A stretch of DNA of 64,000 nucleotides from Bacteroidia bacterium (GTDB taxonomy: Bacteria > Bacteroidota > Bacteroidia > Flavobacteriales > Flavobacteriaceae): assembly GCA_030431055.1 (NCBI GenBank), contig JAUIJA010000001.1:682001-746000 (forward strand), written 5' to 3'. The stretch's first letter is position 1; each line of letters opens with the position of its first letter. Position numbers and translations under genes: made by a program. This document shows, one piece after another, positions 34,695 to 43,314 of the stretch. Under the pieces are notes generated by a model. It worked only from the letters and a program-made list of their open reading frames with translations, did not search any database and was not told where the DNA came from.

Positions 34695-35570
34695 TTATTT
34701 TTTTGCTAATAATACTTTCCACGCTGTAAGCGTTTCGTTGTTGTCTAAAAACTTTTTGGCTAATTCCATTCGTTTTTCAGCATCATCTGAACTTAAAACA
34801 GCTTTTACCGAAAAATTTTCGGTTACAAAGATAGCAATTTCTTCTTCGGTAGGAATAGTTTCTATATTTCCCAATTTGCCCAAATCATTCCCGTTGAAAA
34901 CAGTACTTTCTTTAATAAAATCAGGAATGTTATCAACGCCAATTCCTAAGGTAGAAAGTGGTTTCTCAACTTCAAACAAACCTTGGTTTGCTCTGCTGTA
35001 CCAGTTTCCTCCACAGCGTGCTACTAAATCCACTTTTTGTTGGTCTATAGCACCGTTTTCATCTAAAACAGCTTCGTTAATATGAATTTTTACTACCTCA
35101 CAAATAACCAAATTCCCAGCGCCACCTTGATCGCCAAGTGCAATAACATCATTAACTTTACATTCAAATTGCACCGGACTTTCAGCTACTCTAAATGGTT
35201 TTACTAAATCGGATTTTAGCATTGTTAACCCTGCTTTTTCAAATTCATTTACGCCATCAGGATATTCTGTACTCGATAACGACATTTGCTGTACAATATC
35301 GTAATTAACAATATTAATCACGACTTCTCGTGTGTTTTCAGAATTTATTAAAGTATGTTTTACAGTATTGTTTCTCACACGTCTTGCTGGTGAAAAAACT
35401 AAAATAGGCGGATTTGAACTAAATACATTAAAAAAACTAAATGGAGATAAATTCGGAGTTCCATTTTCGTCGATTGTGCTTGCAAAAGCTATTGGTCTAG
35501 GAGCTATTGCACCTTGAAGATAACCTTGTAGCTTAGCAGGAGCAATTTCTTTTGGGTCTATTGTTAACAT
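34695..35570 (-). CDS. Flavin reductase-like FMN-binding split-barrel protein
   Basis: 291 residues from the ATG at 35570 (a TTG at 35588 would add six). The FMN-binding split barrel is seen in ARPIAFASTIDENGTPNLSP, NVFSSNPPILVFSPARR and EYPDGVNEFEKAGLT. Family members are NADH:FMN oxidoreductases or FMN carriers. A C-terminal extension of about 90 residues follows the barrel. Probably cotranscribed with the DUF3127 gene (10-base gap). Substrate unknown. Confidence 0.85.
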   Translation of the reverse strand: MLTIDPKEIAPAKLQGYLQGAIAPRPIAFASTIDENGTPNLSPFSFFNVFSSNPPILVFSPARRVRNNTVKHTLINSENTREVVINIVNYDIVQQMSLSSTEYPDGVNEFEKAGLTMLKSDLVKPFRVAESPVQFECKVNDVIALGDQGGAGNLVICEVVKIHINEAVLDENGAIDQQKVDLVARCGGNWYSRANQGLFEVEKPLSTLGIGVDNIPDFIKESTVFNGNDLGKLGNIETIPTEEEIAIFVTENFSVKAVLSSDDAEKRMELAKKFLDNNETLTAWKVLLAKK

Positions 35571-35682
35571 GTTGTGTATTTTTTTCAAAGATAAAAATTT
35601 GAAGCGAAAGGTTGTGCAACTTTTACCTTTTTACCTTTCTACTTTTTACTTAAATCATTATTTTTACTAACAAATCAAATCT

Positions 35683-36837
35683 ATGCAATTTTCTGATAAG
35701 CGCACTTTTACCCGTTGGTTAATTATACTTACATTATTTTTAATTGTAGTTTTAATTGTTTGGAATACCTATAATTTTTTCCAAATTTTTAAAAATGAAG
35801 AACGCGTTAAGATGGAATTGTGGGCTACAGCTCAAAAGACAATTAATAACGCAAACGAAAATACCGATTTAGATTTAGCACTTAAAATTATGGGAAACAA
35901 TACTACAATTCCTATGATTTTAACTATGCCGAATGATTCGATTATAAATTATAATAATATTGAAGAGGAAGTCGCTTCTAATTCTAAAGCTTTACAAGCA
36001 GAATTAAAGAAGATAAAATCGGAAAATAATCCGATAAAAATGGAACTTTCAGAAACTGATTATCGATTGGTTTATTATGGAAATTCTCCATTATTGAATA
36101 AGTTGAAATATTATCCGATTGCGCTTTTGCTAATCATTATTCTATTTGCAGCTGTTGTTTATAATTTTTACAGAGCAACTAAAATGGCTACTCAAAATAA
36201 ATTATGGGCAGGAATGGCAAAGGAAACGGCACATCAAATTGGAACGCCTTTGTCATCATTAATAGGTTGGTTAGAAATATTAAAAACTGAAAATGTAGAG
36301 GAATCAACTTTAAATGAAATTGAAAAAGATATTACGAGGCTTCAAACAATAACTGATAGATTTTCAAAAATAGGAAGCGAACCTGTTTTGAAAAAGCTGG
36401 ATATAGTTGAAGAAACTAAAAATGCGTATGAGTATTTAAAAAGTAGAAGCTCTAAACAAGTTAATTTTAGTTTTACGGCACCAGAGCATCCTGTTTATGT
36501 AGAAATTAATCCCGCTTTGCATAGTTGGACGATAGAAAACCTTGTGAAAAATGCAATAGATGCAATGAAGGGAAAAGGAGAACTAAAAGTTGTAATTGAA
36601 GAAATCGAAAATAGAGTAAAAATTAAAGTAAGCGATACTGGAAAAGGAATTGCAAAGAATCAATTTACCAAAGTTTTTGAACCAGGTTTTACCACTAAAA
36701 AAAGAGGTTGGGGATTAGGATTGTCTTTAACAAAAAGAATTGTAGAAGATTATCATAAAGGAAAAATAAAAGTAGAGAGTTCCGAAATTGGAAAAGGCTC
36801 AACGATGCAGTTACAATATCACAGAATGATGAATTAA
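35683..36837 (+). CDS. Sensor histidine kinase
   Basis: 384 residues. A first membrane span (WLIILTLFLIVVLIVWNTY), a periplasmic sensor loop of about 100 residues and a second span (YYPIALLLIIILFAAVVYNF) precede the H box (KETAHQIGTPLSSLIGWLEI), the N box (NLVKNAIDAMKG) and G boxes (DTGKGIAKNQ, GWGLGLSLTKRIVED). An intact kinase, but no response regulator is adjacent, so its partner is elsewhere. Signal unknown. Monocistronic with a bidirectional terminator. Confidence 0.92.
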   Translation: MQFSDKRTFTRWLIILTLFLIVVLIVWNTYNFFQIFKNEERVKMELWATAQKTINNANENTDLDLALKIMGNNTTIPMILTMPNDSIINYNNIEEEVASNSKALQAELKKIKSENNPIKMELSETDYRLVYYGNSPLLNKLKYYPIALLLIIILFAAVVYNFYRATKMATQNKLWAGMAKETAHQIGTPLSSLIGWLEILKTENVEESTLNEIEKDITRLQTITDRFSKIGSEPVLKKLDIVEETKNAYEYLKSRSSKQVNFSFTAPEHPVYVEINPALHSWTIENLVKNAIDAMKGKGELKVVIEEIENRVKIKVSDTGKGIAKNQFTKVFEPGFTTKKRGWGLGLSLTKRIVEDYHKGKIKVESSEIGKGSTMQLQYHRMMN

Positions 36838-36856
36838 CTTGTTTAAAAAAGAAGAT

Positions 36857-36889
36857 AAAAAAAACTGACCTTAAGGTCGGTTTTTTTTT
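36857..36889. terminator. Bidirectional terminator between kinase and HIT genes
   Basis: AACTGACC-TTAA-GGTCGGTT stem (one G-U) with A run left and T run right, between convergent genes. Confidence 0.85.
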
Positions 36890-37277
36890 ACATATTATCA
36901 GAAATTTGCTGGGCTAATGCTGTAAATTCTTCATTTGTTAGCGAAGTTTTTCTTTGAAAACGCATGTCATCCATATCTTGTAATGGAATTAAGTGAACGT
37001 GAACATGTGGAACCTCAAGTCCCACAACAGCTACACCTACGCGTTTGCAAGGAACCGTTTTTTCAATTGCTTTAGCAACTTTTCTAGAAAATTTCATCAA
37101 TCCTAAATAATGCTCTTCTTCCATATCGAAGATTTTATTAATTTCTTGCTTTGGAATACATAAAGTATGCCCTTTTGCATTCGGATTAATGTCTAAAAAA
37201 GCGAAGTAATTTTCATCTTCAGCAATTTTGTAGCAAGGAATTTCTCCGTTAATTATTTTAGTGAAAATACTAGCCAT
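36888..37277 (-). CDS. HIT family protein (histidine triad hydrolase)
   Basis: 129 residues with the histidine triad HVHVHLIPL and the N-terminal HIT signature IFTKIINGEIPCYKIAEDE. HIT proteins hydrolyse or transfer nucleotides such as adenosine phosphoramidates. Active-site residues are intact and length is normal. Eleven bases downstream of greA, so probably cotranscribed. Confidence 0.93.
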   Translation of the reverse strand: MASIFTKIINGEIPCYKIAEDENYFAFLDINPNAKGHTLCIPKQEINKIFDMEEEHYLGLMKFSRKVAKAIEKTVPCKRVGVAVVGLEVPHVHVHLIPLQDMDDMRFQRKTSLTNEEFTALAQQISDNM

Positions 37278-37288
37278 AACAATTTGAT

Positions 37289-37765
37289 TTAGTCTCTTGT
37301 AATTTCTAAAATTTCAAATTTTATAGTTCCATTTGGAACTTGTACTTCTGCAATTTCTCCAACTTTTTTACCCAATAATCCTTTTCCGATAGGTGAAGTA
37401 ACAGAAATTTTTCCTGTTTTTAAATCAGCTTCACTCTCGGCAACTAACGTATATTTCATTTCCATTCCGTTAGCTTGATTTTTAATTTTCACCGTTGAAA
37501 GCACTAACACTTTTGAAACATCAAGTTGCGATTCATCAATTATACGTGCATTTGCAACTAATTCTTCCATTTTAGAAATTTTCATTTCTAAAAGACCTTG
37601 TGCTTCTTTTGCAGCATCGTATTCTGCATTTTCAGATAAATCTCCTTTATCGCGTGCATCAGCTATAGCTTGTGAAGCGTTTGGACGCTCAACAGCTTTT
37701 AAGTGTTCTAATTCTTCTTTTAATTTTTTTAATCCTTCTTCTGTGTAATAAGATACGTTACTCAT
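37289..37765 (-). CDS. greA: Transcription elongation factor GreA
   Basis: 158 residues from the ATG at 37765 (SNVSYYTEEGLKKLKEELEH); an upstream in-frame start at 37825 would add 20 residues not seen in the family. N-terminal coiled-coil with the acidic tip (ARDKGDLSENAEYDAAKEAQ) and the C-terminal FKBP-like domain (VTSPIGKGLLGKKVGEIAEV) are complete. It rescues backtracked RNA polymerase by stimulating transcript cleavage. Confidence 0.95.
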   Translation of the reverse strand: MSNVSYYTEEGLKKLKEELEHLKAVERPNASQAIADARDKGDLSENAEYDAAKEAQGLLEMKISKMEELVANARIIDESQLDVSKVLVLSTVKIKNQANGMEMKYTLVAESEADLKTGKISVTSPIGKGLLGKKVGEIAEVQVPNGTIKFEILEITRD

Positions 37766-37911
37766 AACTTCATCGTTTATATAAATAGAAAGAATCCCAC
37801 AAAGCCATGGGATTCCTTTCAACAAATATACTAATTTTTTTAATATTTATTGTTAATGTTTAGGTATAGCATTATTAATGGTTTATTTTTGATTTTAAAT
37901 TCAAAGTGAAA

Positions 37912-38343
37912 ATGAAAAGGTTTTTAATTCTATTAGTTTTATTAGGTATTACATTAAGTTGTTCAAAAGATAGTGTAAATAATAATAATCCGTATTTACC
38001 AACATATAGGTTTACTTCAAGTGTTATCAATTTAACTTTTCCTTTATATTCAAATCTTCAGTTTCCAGGTAATGCTATTGAATATAACGAAGTAGGTGTG
38101 GGAGTTTTAAATAAAGTGTTTATACTAAATACAGGTTCGGGTTTTGTGGCTTTTGATGCTGCTTGCCCAAATCAAGCAATTAGCAGTTGCTCTACTATGA
38201 ATTTAGTTGGAATAAAAGCCGAATGCCCTTGTGATGAAGTACAATATAGTCTGTTTTCTGGTCAGGCTGAAGGCGTTCAATATCCCATGTTGCAATATCG
38301 AGTTGAAGTTTTAAGCGATACTTCTATTCGAGTTTATAACTAA
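37912..38343 (+). CDS. Rieske-like lipoprotein lacking the histidine ligands
   Basis: 143 residues from the ATG at 37912 (a GTG lies two codons upstream). Lipobox cysteine in GITLSCSKD, then a Rieske-type fold: FDAACPNQA occupies the place of box 1 (CxH) and AECPCDEVQYSLFSGQ that of box 2 (CxxH). Both histidines are missing, so a [2Fe-2S] cluster of normal type cannot form. Probably an envelope lipoprotein of unknown function. A TAttTTTG element lies 21 bases upstream of the start. Confidence 0.72.
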   Translation: MKRFLILLVLLGITLSCSKDSVNNNNPYLPTYRFTSSVINLTFPLYSNLQFPGNAIEYNEVGVGVLNKVFILNTGSGFVAFDAACPNQAISSCSTMNLVGIKAECPCDEVQYSLFSGQAEGVQYPMLQYRVEVLSDTSIRVYN

Positions 38344-38371
38344 AAAAGCTATCCATTTTGGATAGCTTTTT
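38344..38371. terminator. Terminator between Rieske-like and TonB receptor genes
   Basis: AAAAGCTATCC / GGATAGCTTTT stem with a 5-base loop, A and T runs on the two sides. Confidence 0.85.
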
Positions 38372-38400
38372 AACTTTAAAAATATTAAATATAAACGTAA

Positions 38401-40575
38401 CTAAAATTTCAACGTTGCACCAACTAAAAAGTTGATTCCAGCTTGTGGAAAATATCCTGTGCCTTCAATAGTTTCTACTGCAGGAGGATTTGACCAAGTG
38501 TCATCATACGTGTAGAAATATCCGTTTGATTCGTATTCTAAATCTAAAATGTTATTAACTAATCCACTGAATACAATCGACTTAATTCCTTTGTTGATTT
38601 TCCATTCATAATTAGCATTAAAGTCTAAAACTCCATAAGCATCTAAAACAGAATTTTCAGAATCGATATTACCCATATATTGTTTGCCAACATACTTTCC
38701 TAAAAGCGATAATTGTAAGTCTTTTACAGGGAAAAAGTTAATTCCAGAAGCTGCTATTAAGTTTGGTGAATAAGCAATATTAGTATTGCCTAAGTTTTGT
38801 AATTCGCCATCACGTTGAAAGTAAAAATCAACATTTTTATTCTGACTTAAAGTAGCATTTGCTTGAATGTTTACTTTATCTGAAATTTTTACAACAGATT
38901 CAACTTCTAAACCTAAACGATAACTTTCTCCAGAGTTTGTAAAGATTGGTGAACCAACATCATTTAGAGAACCTGTTAAAACAAGTTGGTCGTTATAAAG
39001 CATATAAAACGCATTGGCATTAATTCTAAGCTTAGGTGTGTTTAATTTCCAACCAGCTTCAAAGTCGTACAGTCGCTCAGGTTTAATAGCTCCACTTTCA
39101 TAATCATCTCGTCGAGGTTCTTTGTTTGCAATACCCACAAAACCATAAAAAGTGTTTTTGTAGTTTAATTGGTAATTAAACCCAACTTTCGGATTAAAGA
39201 ATCTAAAAGTGTCGTTAACATCATCAAACTTTGTGCTATTAGCTTTGTAAAAAACCATTCGGTACTGTAAGTCAGCAAAGATATTCAGGTTGCCAACTTT
39301 TTGAGTAGCTTTTAGATATGCGTTAATATCATCTTTATTTCCGAAGTTATCATAGTAACGATTAGTGTTTGGAATATAATTTGGTGTCCAGATTACTTCA
39401 CCATAATGCAAACCAAGATATCTGTTAGCCGCTCCGCCTAATAAAACATTTGTGTTGTTGTTACTATAATTAATTGAAAAAGTTGTACCAAAAAAATCGT
39501 TATCTAACCATCTTTTTCGTACTAAATCAGAAATAAAGTTTCCTTGATAGCTAGGTAAGTTATATTCTGATAAATCTTCATCTTCTTTATATTGTTCAAA
39601 ATAACCTTTTCCTCTTGTATAATGTAAGGCTAGGTTAGAGTTCCAGTTTTCAGACCAATTTTCAGACCAATGTAATTGAAAGTGATTTTGCCAATAATTA
39701 TCCGTTTCATCATCATAAAATTGTTCGTTCCCATTTTCATCAAAATATAGACCAGCATAATTATACGTTCTATCATTTTCTAGCTTGTCAAGGTCTTCTA
39801 AGCCATACCAAGCTTGATATGTTTTTTCTTTTCCACCAAAAGCAATAAACTTGATCAATGTAGATTCTTTTACATAATTTACATTGAATAAATATCCAAA
39901 CATGTCAGATGAAGCTCTGTCTATAAAACCATCAGAATGAATGTTTGAAACACGTCCGTTAATTTCAAAGTTGTTATGTAAACCTGTACCAAAAGACACA
40001 GTATGTTTTCTTGTACCAAAACTTCCAAAAGAATTTGAAATTTCAGCATGTGCTTTTTCTTGATACGATTTTGTTTGCATATTCATACTAGCGCCAAAAG
40101 CACCAGCTCCGTTTGTTGAAGTACCAACACCACGTTGCAGTTGAACGCTTTCTAATGAAGAAGCAAAATCAGGCAAGTTTACAAAGAAAGTTCCGTGGCT
40201 TTCACTATCGTTAAATGGAATTCCATTTAAAGTAACATTAATACGAGAACCATCTGAACCACGTACACGAATATAAGTGTAACCAATTCCGTTTCCTGCG
40301 TCGGTTGTTGTTACCACAGAAGGTAAATAGTTTAATAAAACAGGAATGTCTTGTCCTAAATTTCTAGGCGCAATTTCCTTTGCTTTAACATTAGTAAATG
40401 TAATAGGATCTTTGTCTTTTGCTCTAACAGCCGAAACAGTTACTTCTTTTAATTCAGTAACTTTTGTGGTGTCTTGTACAATTTCTTGTGAAAAAGAAGA
40501 AAGAGAACAGAAGAAAGAAAATAGACTTAGTCTAAAAACTTGCTTAAATTGTTTGTTGTTGAATAATAATTTCAT
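38401..40575 (-). CDS. TonB-dependent receptor under TPP riboswitch control (probable thiamine uptake)
   Basis: 724 residues: signal peptide (LFSFFCSLSSFSQ), TonB-box region (VTELKEVTVSAVRAKDKDP), plug (YTYIRVRGSDGSRINVTLNG, ESVQLQRGVGTSTNGAGAFG) and a barrel ending in GATLKF. The TPP riboswitch upstream shows that thiamine status controls it, so the substrate is probably thiamine or a derivative or precursor, as for the receptors named Omr1 in subsystem annotation. ArfB and DUF4301 genes lie upstream on the same strand but beyond the riboswitch. Stop shares the convergent terminator region. Confidence 0.9.
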   Translation of the reverse strand: MKLLFNNKQFKQVFRLSLFSFFCSLSSFSQEIVQDTTKVTELKEVTVSAVRAKDKDPITFTNVKAKEIAPRNLGQDIPVLLNYLPSVVTTTDAGNGIGYTYIRVRGSDGSRINVTLNGIPFNDSESHGTFFVNLPDFASSLESVQLQRGVGTSTNGAGAFGASMNMQTKSYQEKAHAEISNSFGSFGTRKHTVSFGTGLHNNFEINGRVSNIHSDGFIDRASSDMFGYLFNVNYVKESTLIKFIAFGGKEKTYQAWYGLEDLDKLENDRTYNYAGLYFDENGNEQFYDDETDNYWQNHFQLHWSENWSENWNSNLALHYTRGKGYFEQYKEDEDLSEYNLPSYQGNFISDLVRKRWLDNDFFGTTFSINYSNNNTNVLLGGAANRYLGLHYGEVIWTPNYIPNTNRYYDNFGNKDDINAYLKATQKVGNLNIFADLQYRMVFYKANSTKFDDVNDTFRFFNPKVGFNYQLNYKNTFYGFVGIANKEPRRDDYESGAIKPERLYDFEAGWKLNTPKLRINANAFYMLYNDQLVLTGSLNDVGSPIFTNSGESYRLGLEVESVVKISDKVNIQANATLSQNKNVDFYFQRDGELQNLGNTNIAYSPNLIAASGINFFPVKDLQLSLLGKYVGKQYMGNIDSENSVLDAYGVLDFNANYEWKINKGIKSIVFSGLVNNILDLEYESNGYFYTYDDTWSNPPAVETIEGTGYFPQAGINFLVGATLKF

Positions 40576-40643
40576 TCGTAATAATAAATTCCTACGAATA
40601 AAAGGGGTAATTATTCTGATTAATTAAATTTTTAAATTGCTCG

Positions 40644-40671
40644 ACAAACTATTGTGCACCATAATTTGTCT
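40644..40671 (-). promoter_or_regulatory. Alternative hairpin, possible riboswitch expression platform
   Basis: GACAAA...TTTGTC forms a stem just 3' of the TPP aptamer and its 5' arm overlaps the 3' strand of P1, so the two structures exclude each other. No U run follows, so control would be by a route other than a simple intrinsic terminator. Confidence 0.4.
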
Positions 40672-40748
40672 GTTCCTAAACAGCATTACCTGTTCCAGGT
40701 TCTACGGGTATAATCTCAGCTCGTAATTTGGAGCACCCCTTTGAGACG
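40665..40748 (-). promoter_or_regulatory. TPP (THI-box) riboswitch
   Basis: Read on the minus strand: AAAGGGGTGCTCC, then GCTGAGATTATACCC, then GAACCTGGAACAGGTAATGC and TGTTTAGGAA, which are the conserved TPP aptamer boxes in order. P1 can form between GTCT (40744-40747) and AGAC (40668-40671). The receptor start codon is about 90 bases downstream. Confidence 0.95.
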
Positions 40749-40800
40749 GCGCAAAGATATGTAAAAGTTATAAGTTGAATGCTAGAATTTGAATGTTTTT

Positions 40801-41202
40801 TTAAAGCTTAGGTTTTTTTCTATTTGTTTTTACTTCTGAAGATTTTTTCTTGTCTTTAAGTCTTTTCTCTTTAACCGATTTCGGAACTTTTGTTTTCTTT
40901 CTAGGTTTTGGTTTTTTTAAACTTTCAGTAAGAATGTCAAAAAAGCGTTTAATAGCGATTTCTTTATTTTTTAATTGACTTCTAGTTTCGTCACAATTTA
41001 AGATTAAAATACTTTCTTGCGAAAGTTTCGTTGCTAATTTTTGCTGTAACAATTCTTTTTCTTCATCTGTTAAACCTTCTGATTTTTCTAAATCAAATGT
41101 GAGTACAATTTTAGTAGAAACTTTATTTACATTTTGTCCGCCAGCACCAGAACTGCGTACAGCTTTAAACTGAAGCTCGTTATGTAAAATAGTTTTATTC
41201 AC
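40801..41202 (-). CDS. arfB: Alternative ribosome-rescue factor ArfB (peptidyl-tRNA hydrolase)
   Basis: 133 residues with the release-factor GGQ motif in RSSGAGGQNVNKVSTK and a Lys/Arg-rich C-terminal tail (KPRKKTKVPKSVKEKRLKDK) that inserts into the mRNA channel of stalled ribosomes. It has no codon-recognition domains, which separates it from RF1/RF2. It frees ribosomes stalled on broken mRNA. Start overlaps the end of the DUF4301 gene by eight bases. Confidence 0.93.
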   Translation of the reverse strand: MNKTILHNELQFKAVRSSGAGGQNVNKVSTKIVLTFDLEKSEGLTDEEKELLQQKLATKLSQESILILNCDETRSQLKNKEIAIKRFFDILTESLKKPKPRKKTKVPKSVKEKRLKDKKKSSEVKTNRKKPKL

Positions 41203-42730
41203 TTTTAGGTTGGTGTGCTGGTTTTAGCAAATCGTTTACCGTTTTTACAGGGTTAAAAGTAATTAGTGGAACTTCAACAAAAATAGTATTCCAGTTTGCC
41301 ATAGCACCATTCCATAAACCAGGTAATTCGTATGCTAAAACAGGTTTTCCGTTTTTAGTTTTTTCAACTATAAAACCTGTGTTTTCGTCAACAAAATCAG
41401 GTAAATTGAATTTTTCTCCTTTGTAGTTTTTTGTTCCACAAACAATATCAACCGGATTAAAATGTGTTGACGATTTGAAAATATTTACTTGTTTATTGTT
41501 TTCTAAATCTATTTGTGAACTTTCCACAATTTGAAGTGAGATGTTGCCTTTTTCGTTTTTTACCCAAAAAGGTCCACCACCAGGTTCACCTTCATTTTTA
41601 ACCATTCCGCAAATGCGAATAGGACGATTTAGTTTCTCTTTTAAAAAGTCAACTTTGAAGTCTTTTTTATATTTGTTGAAATCTTCAGGGAGATGAATCA
41701 TCAATTGATTTTTTGCAAACGCAATGATTTCTTCTAAATCAGAAGATGAAACTTTTTGATTTTCAATTTTCTCTAAAAATTTAAAAATTTGATCTTGAAT
41801 TTGAATTAACAACCCGCCAAGAATTTTTTTATTGGTAATTATTTCATCATCATTGTTTTGTGCAACATTATCGATGTTTTTAATGAAAATAATATCACTT
41901 TTTAATGCATTTAAATTCTCGATTAAAGCGCCATGTCCACCAGGTCTAAAAAACAATTCGTTATTATCTAAACGGAAAGGTGATAAATCTAAATTGAGTC
42001 CTAAAGTATCGGTTTCGTCTTTTTGGTATGAATATGTTACTTCAACATTTGTGTAATTTGAAGCTAATTCTTCAAAATGTTGTTGAAATTCTTTAGAAAC
42101 AGTAAAGTGGACTTTTGCTTTTTTATTTGGCGAAGCATAAAATTTCGTTTCGGTTAAATGTTCATCAACAGGAGTTAAAATTTTATTTCCTTTATGGTGA
42201 AAAGGTAAAATTCCCTTTGGTTTTTCAGCAAAATTAAGTTGATTTTTATCTATAAGCGTAGCGACAATTAAATAAAGTTTTTTATCCATTGATAAATTAG
42301 GAAAACTTGGATTGTTTTGTTTGGTTAACGCAACCAAATCACTATAAAATGGAAAACTTTTTAAGCCAACTAAGAACATTTCGAGGTTTTTATTTCCCGT
42401 TCTGTTTAAGTAAGCATTTATGGTTTCGTTTTCGCTATCAAAATCTTGCAGAAATTCAGTTAGAAATTTAAACATTCTACTAGCTGCACCAGAAGCAGGA
42501 ACAAACTTTTCAATTTCAAACGTTTCTTTTTTAGCATCAAAAAGGTCAATTAACGCTGCTTTTTCGTTTGGCGATAATTGTAAAATTCCGTTATCTGTTG
42601 TAGCTGCTTCATGTAAATTTATTTTCGGAATTCCGTTGCGATAAAAATGCAGTTGTTTTTCAATTTTTTCAATTGAAATTCCTTTGTTTTTTATTTGGTT
42701 GTAGTCTTCTGCTGTAAATATGTTTTCCAT
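41195..42730 (-). CDS. DUF4301 domain-containing protein
   Basis: 511 residues from the ATG at 42730 (ENIFTAEDYNQIKNKGISIE); a start at 42790 would add an unlikely aromatic leader. I recognise DUF4301 from LHEAATTDNGILQLSP, FVPASGAASRMFKFL, FRPGGHGALIENLNAL and RICGMVKNEGEPGGGPFWV. The GAASRMFK and GGHGALIENL segments look nucleotide- or sugar-phosphate-binding, as in nucleotidyltransferases, but function is not established. Overlaps pnuC by 40 bases and arfB by eight, so translation in this cluster is tightly packed. Confidence 0.85.
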   Translation of the reverse strand: MENIFTAEDYNQIKNKGISIEKIEKQLHFYRNGIPKINLHEAATTDNGILQLSPNEKAALIDLFDAKKETFEIEKFVPASGAASRMFKFLTEFLQDFDSENETINAYLNRTGNKNLEMFLVGLKSFPFYSDLVALTKQNNPSFPNLSMDKKLYLIVATLIDKNQLNFAEKPKGILPFHHKGNKILTPVDEHLTETKFYASPNKKAKVHFTVSKEFQQHFEELASNYTNVEVTYSYQKDETDTLGLNLDLSPFRLDNNELFFRPGGHGALIENLNALKSDIIFIKNIDNVAQNNDDEIITNKKILGGLLIQIQDQIFKFLEKIENQKVSSSDLEEIIAFAKNQLMIHLPEDFNKYKKDFKVDFLKEKLNRPIRICGMVKNEGEPGGGPFWVKNEKGNISLQIVESSQIDLENNKQVNIFKSSTHFNPVDIVCGTKNYKGEKFNLPDFVDENTGFIVEKTKNGKPVLAYELPGLWNGAMANWNTIFVEVPLITFNPVKTVNDLLKPAHQPKSE

Positions 42731-43314
42731 TCTTGATATCCAAAATAGGCGATAAATGTAAAAATAATAAATTGAATTGCAGTAAACCAAAGCCCTTTAT
42801 AAAAATAAAGTGGAATTGAAATTAAGTCGCCAATTATCCACAAAATCCAATTTTCGATTTTTCGTTTCGCCATTAACCACATGCCAACAAAGAAAATTCC
42901 GGTTGTAAAAGTGTCAATATAGGAAGTCCAATTATCAAATTTATTGAAGAATAAATACACTAAAACAACAAAACTCATAGTAGCTAAAAAGATTAAAAAA
43001 CCTTGTTTTTTTTCGTTTGTTGAGGTTGTTGAAATAGGATATTCATTTGTGTTTCCTCTTTTTTTAGACCATAAAATCCAACCATAAATACTCATTCCGG
43101 TATAATAAATATTGATGAGCATATCGCCGAGTAAAGTGTATTTAAAAAGAAGATAAGTGTAAATAGTTGTGCTAATTAAACCTGTTGGGTAAACCCAAAT
43201 ATTATTCTTTTTAGCTAATAAAACGCTGATTATTCCAAAAATTACCGCTATAATTTCTAAAACAATATCGATAGTTTCATAGTCTTTGTATTGAGAAAAT
43301 ATAAGTTCGAGCAT
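42691..43314 (-). CDS. PnuC-family vitamin transporter (nicotinamide riboside or thiamine)
   Basis: 207 residues with about seven membrane spans and PnuC-family signatures (LAKKNNIWVYPTGLISTTIY, YYTGMSIYGWILWSK, WILWIIGDLISIPLYFYKG). PnuC proteins facilitate diffusion of vitamins that are trapped by phosphorylation inside. Most are nicotinamide riboside carriers, but in Bacteroidota the related PnuT carries thiamine and travels with TPP-regulated TonB receptors. A TPP-controlled receptor lies 2 kb downstream, so thiamine is a real alternative. Overlaps the GGGP synthase gene by one base. Confidence 0.85.
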   Translation of the reverse strand: MLELIFSQYKDYETIDIVLEIIAVIFGIISVLLAKKNNIWVYPTGLISTTIYTYLLFKYTLLGDMLINIYYTGMSIYGWILWSKKRGNTNEYPISTTSTNEKKQGFLIFLATMSFVVLVYLFFNKFDNWTSYIDTFTTGIFFVGMWLMAKRKIENWILWIIGDLISIPLYFYKGLWFTAIQFIIFTFIAYFGYQEWKTYLQQKTTTK

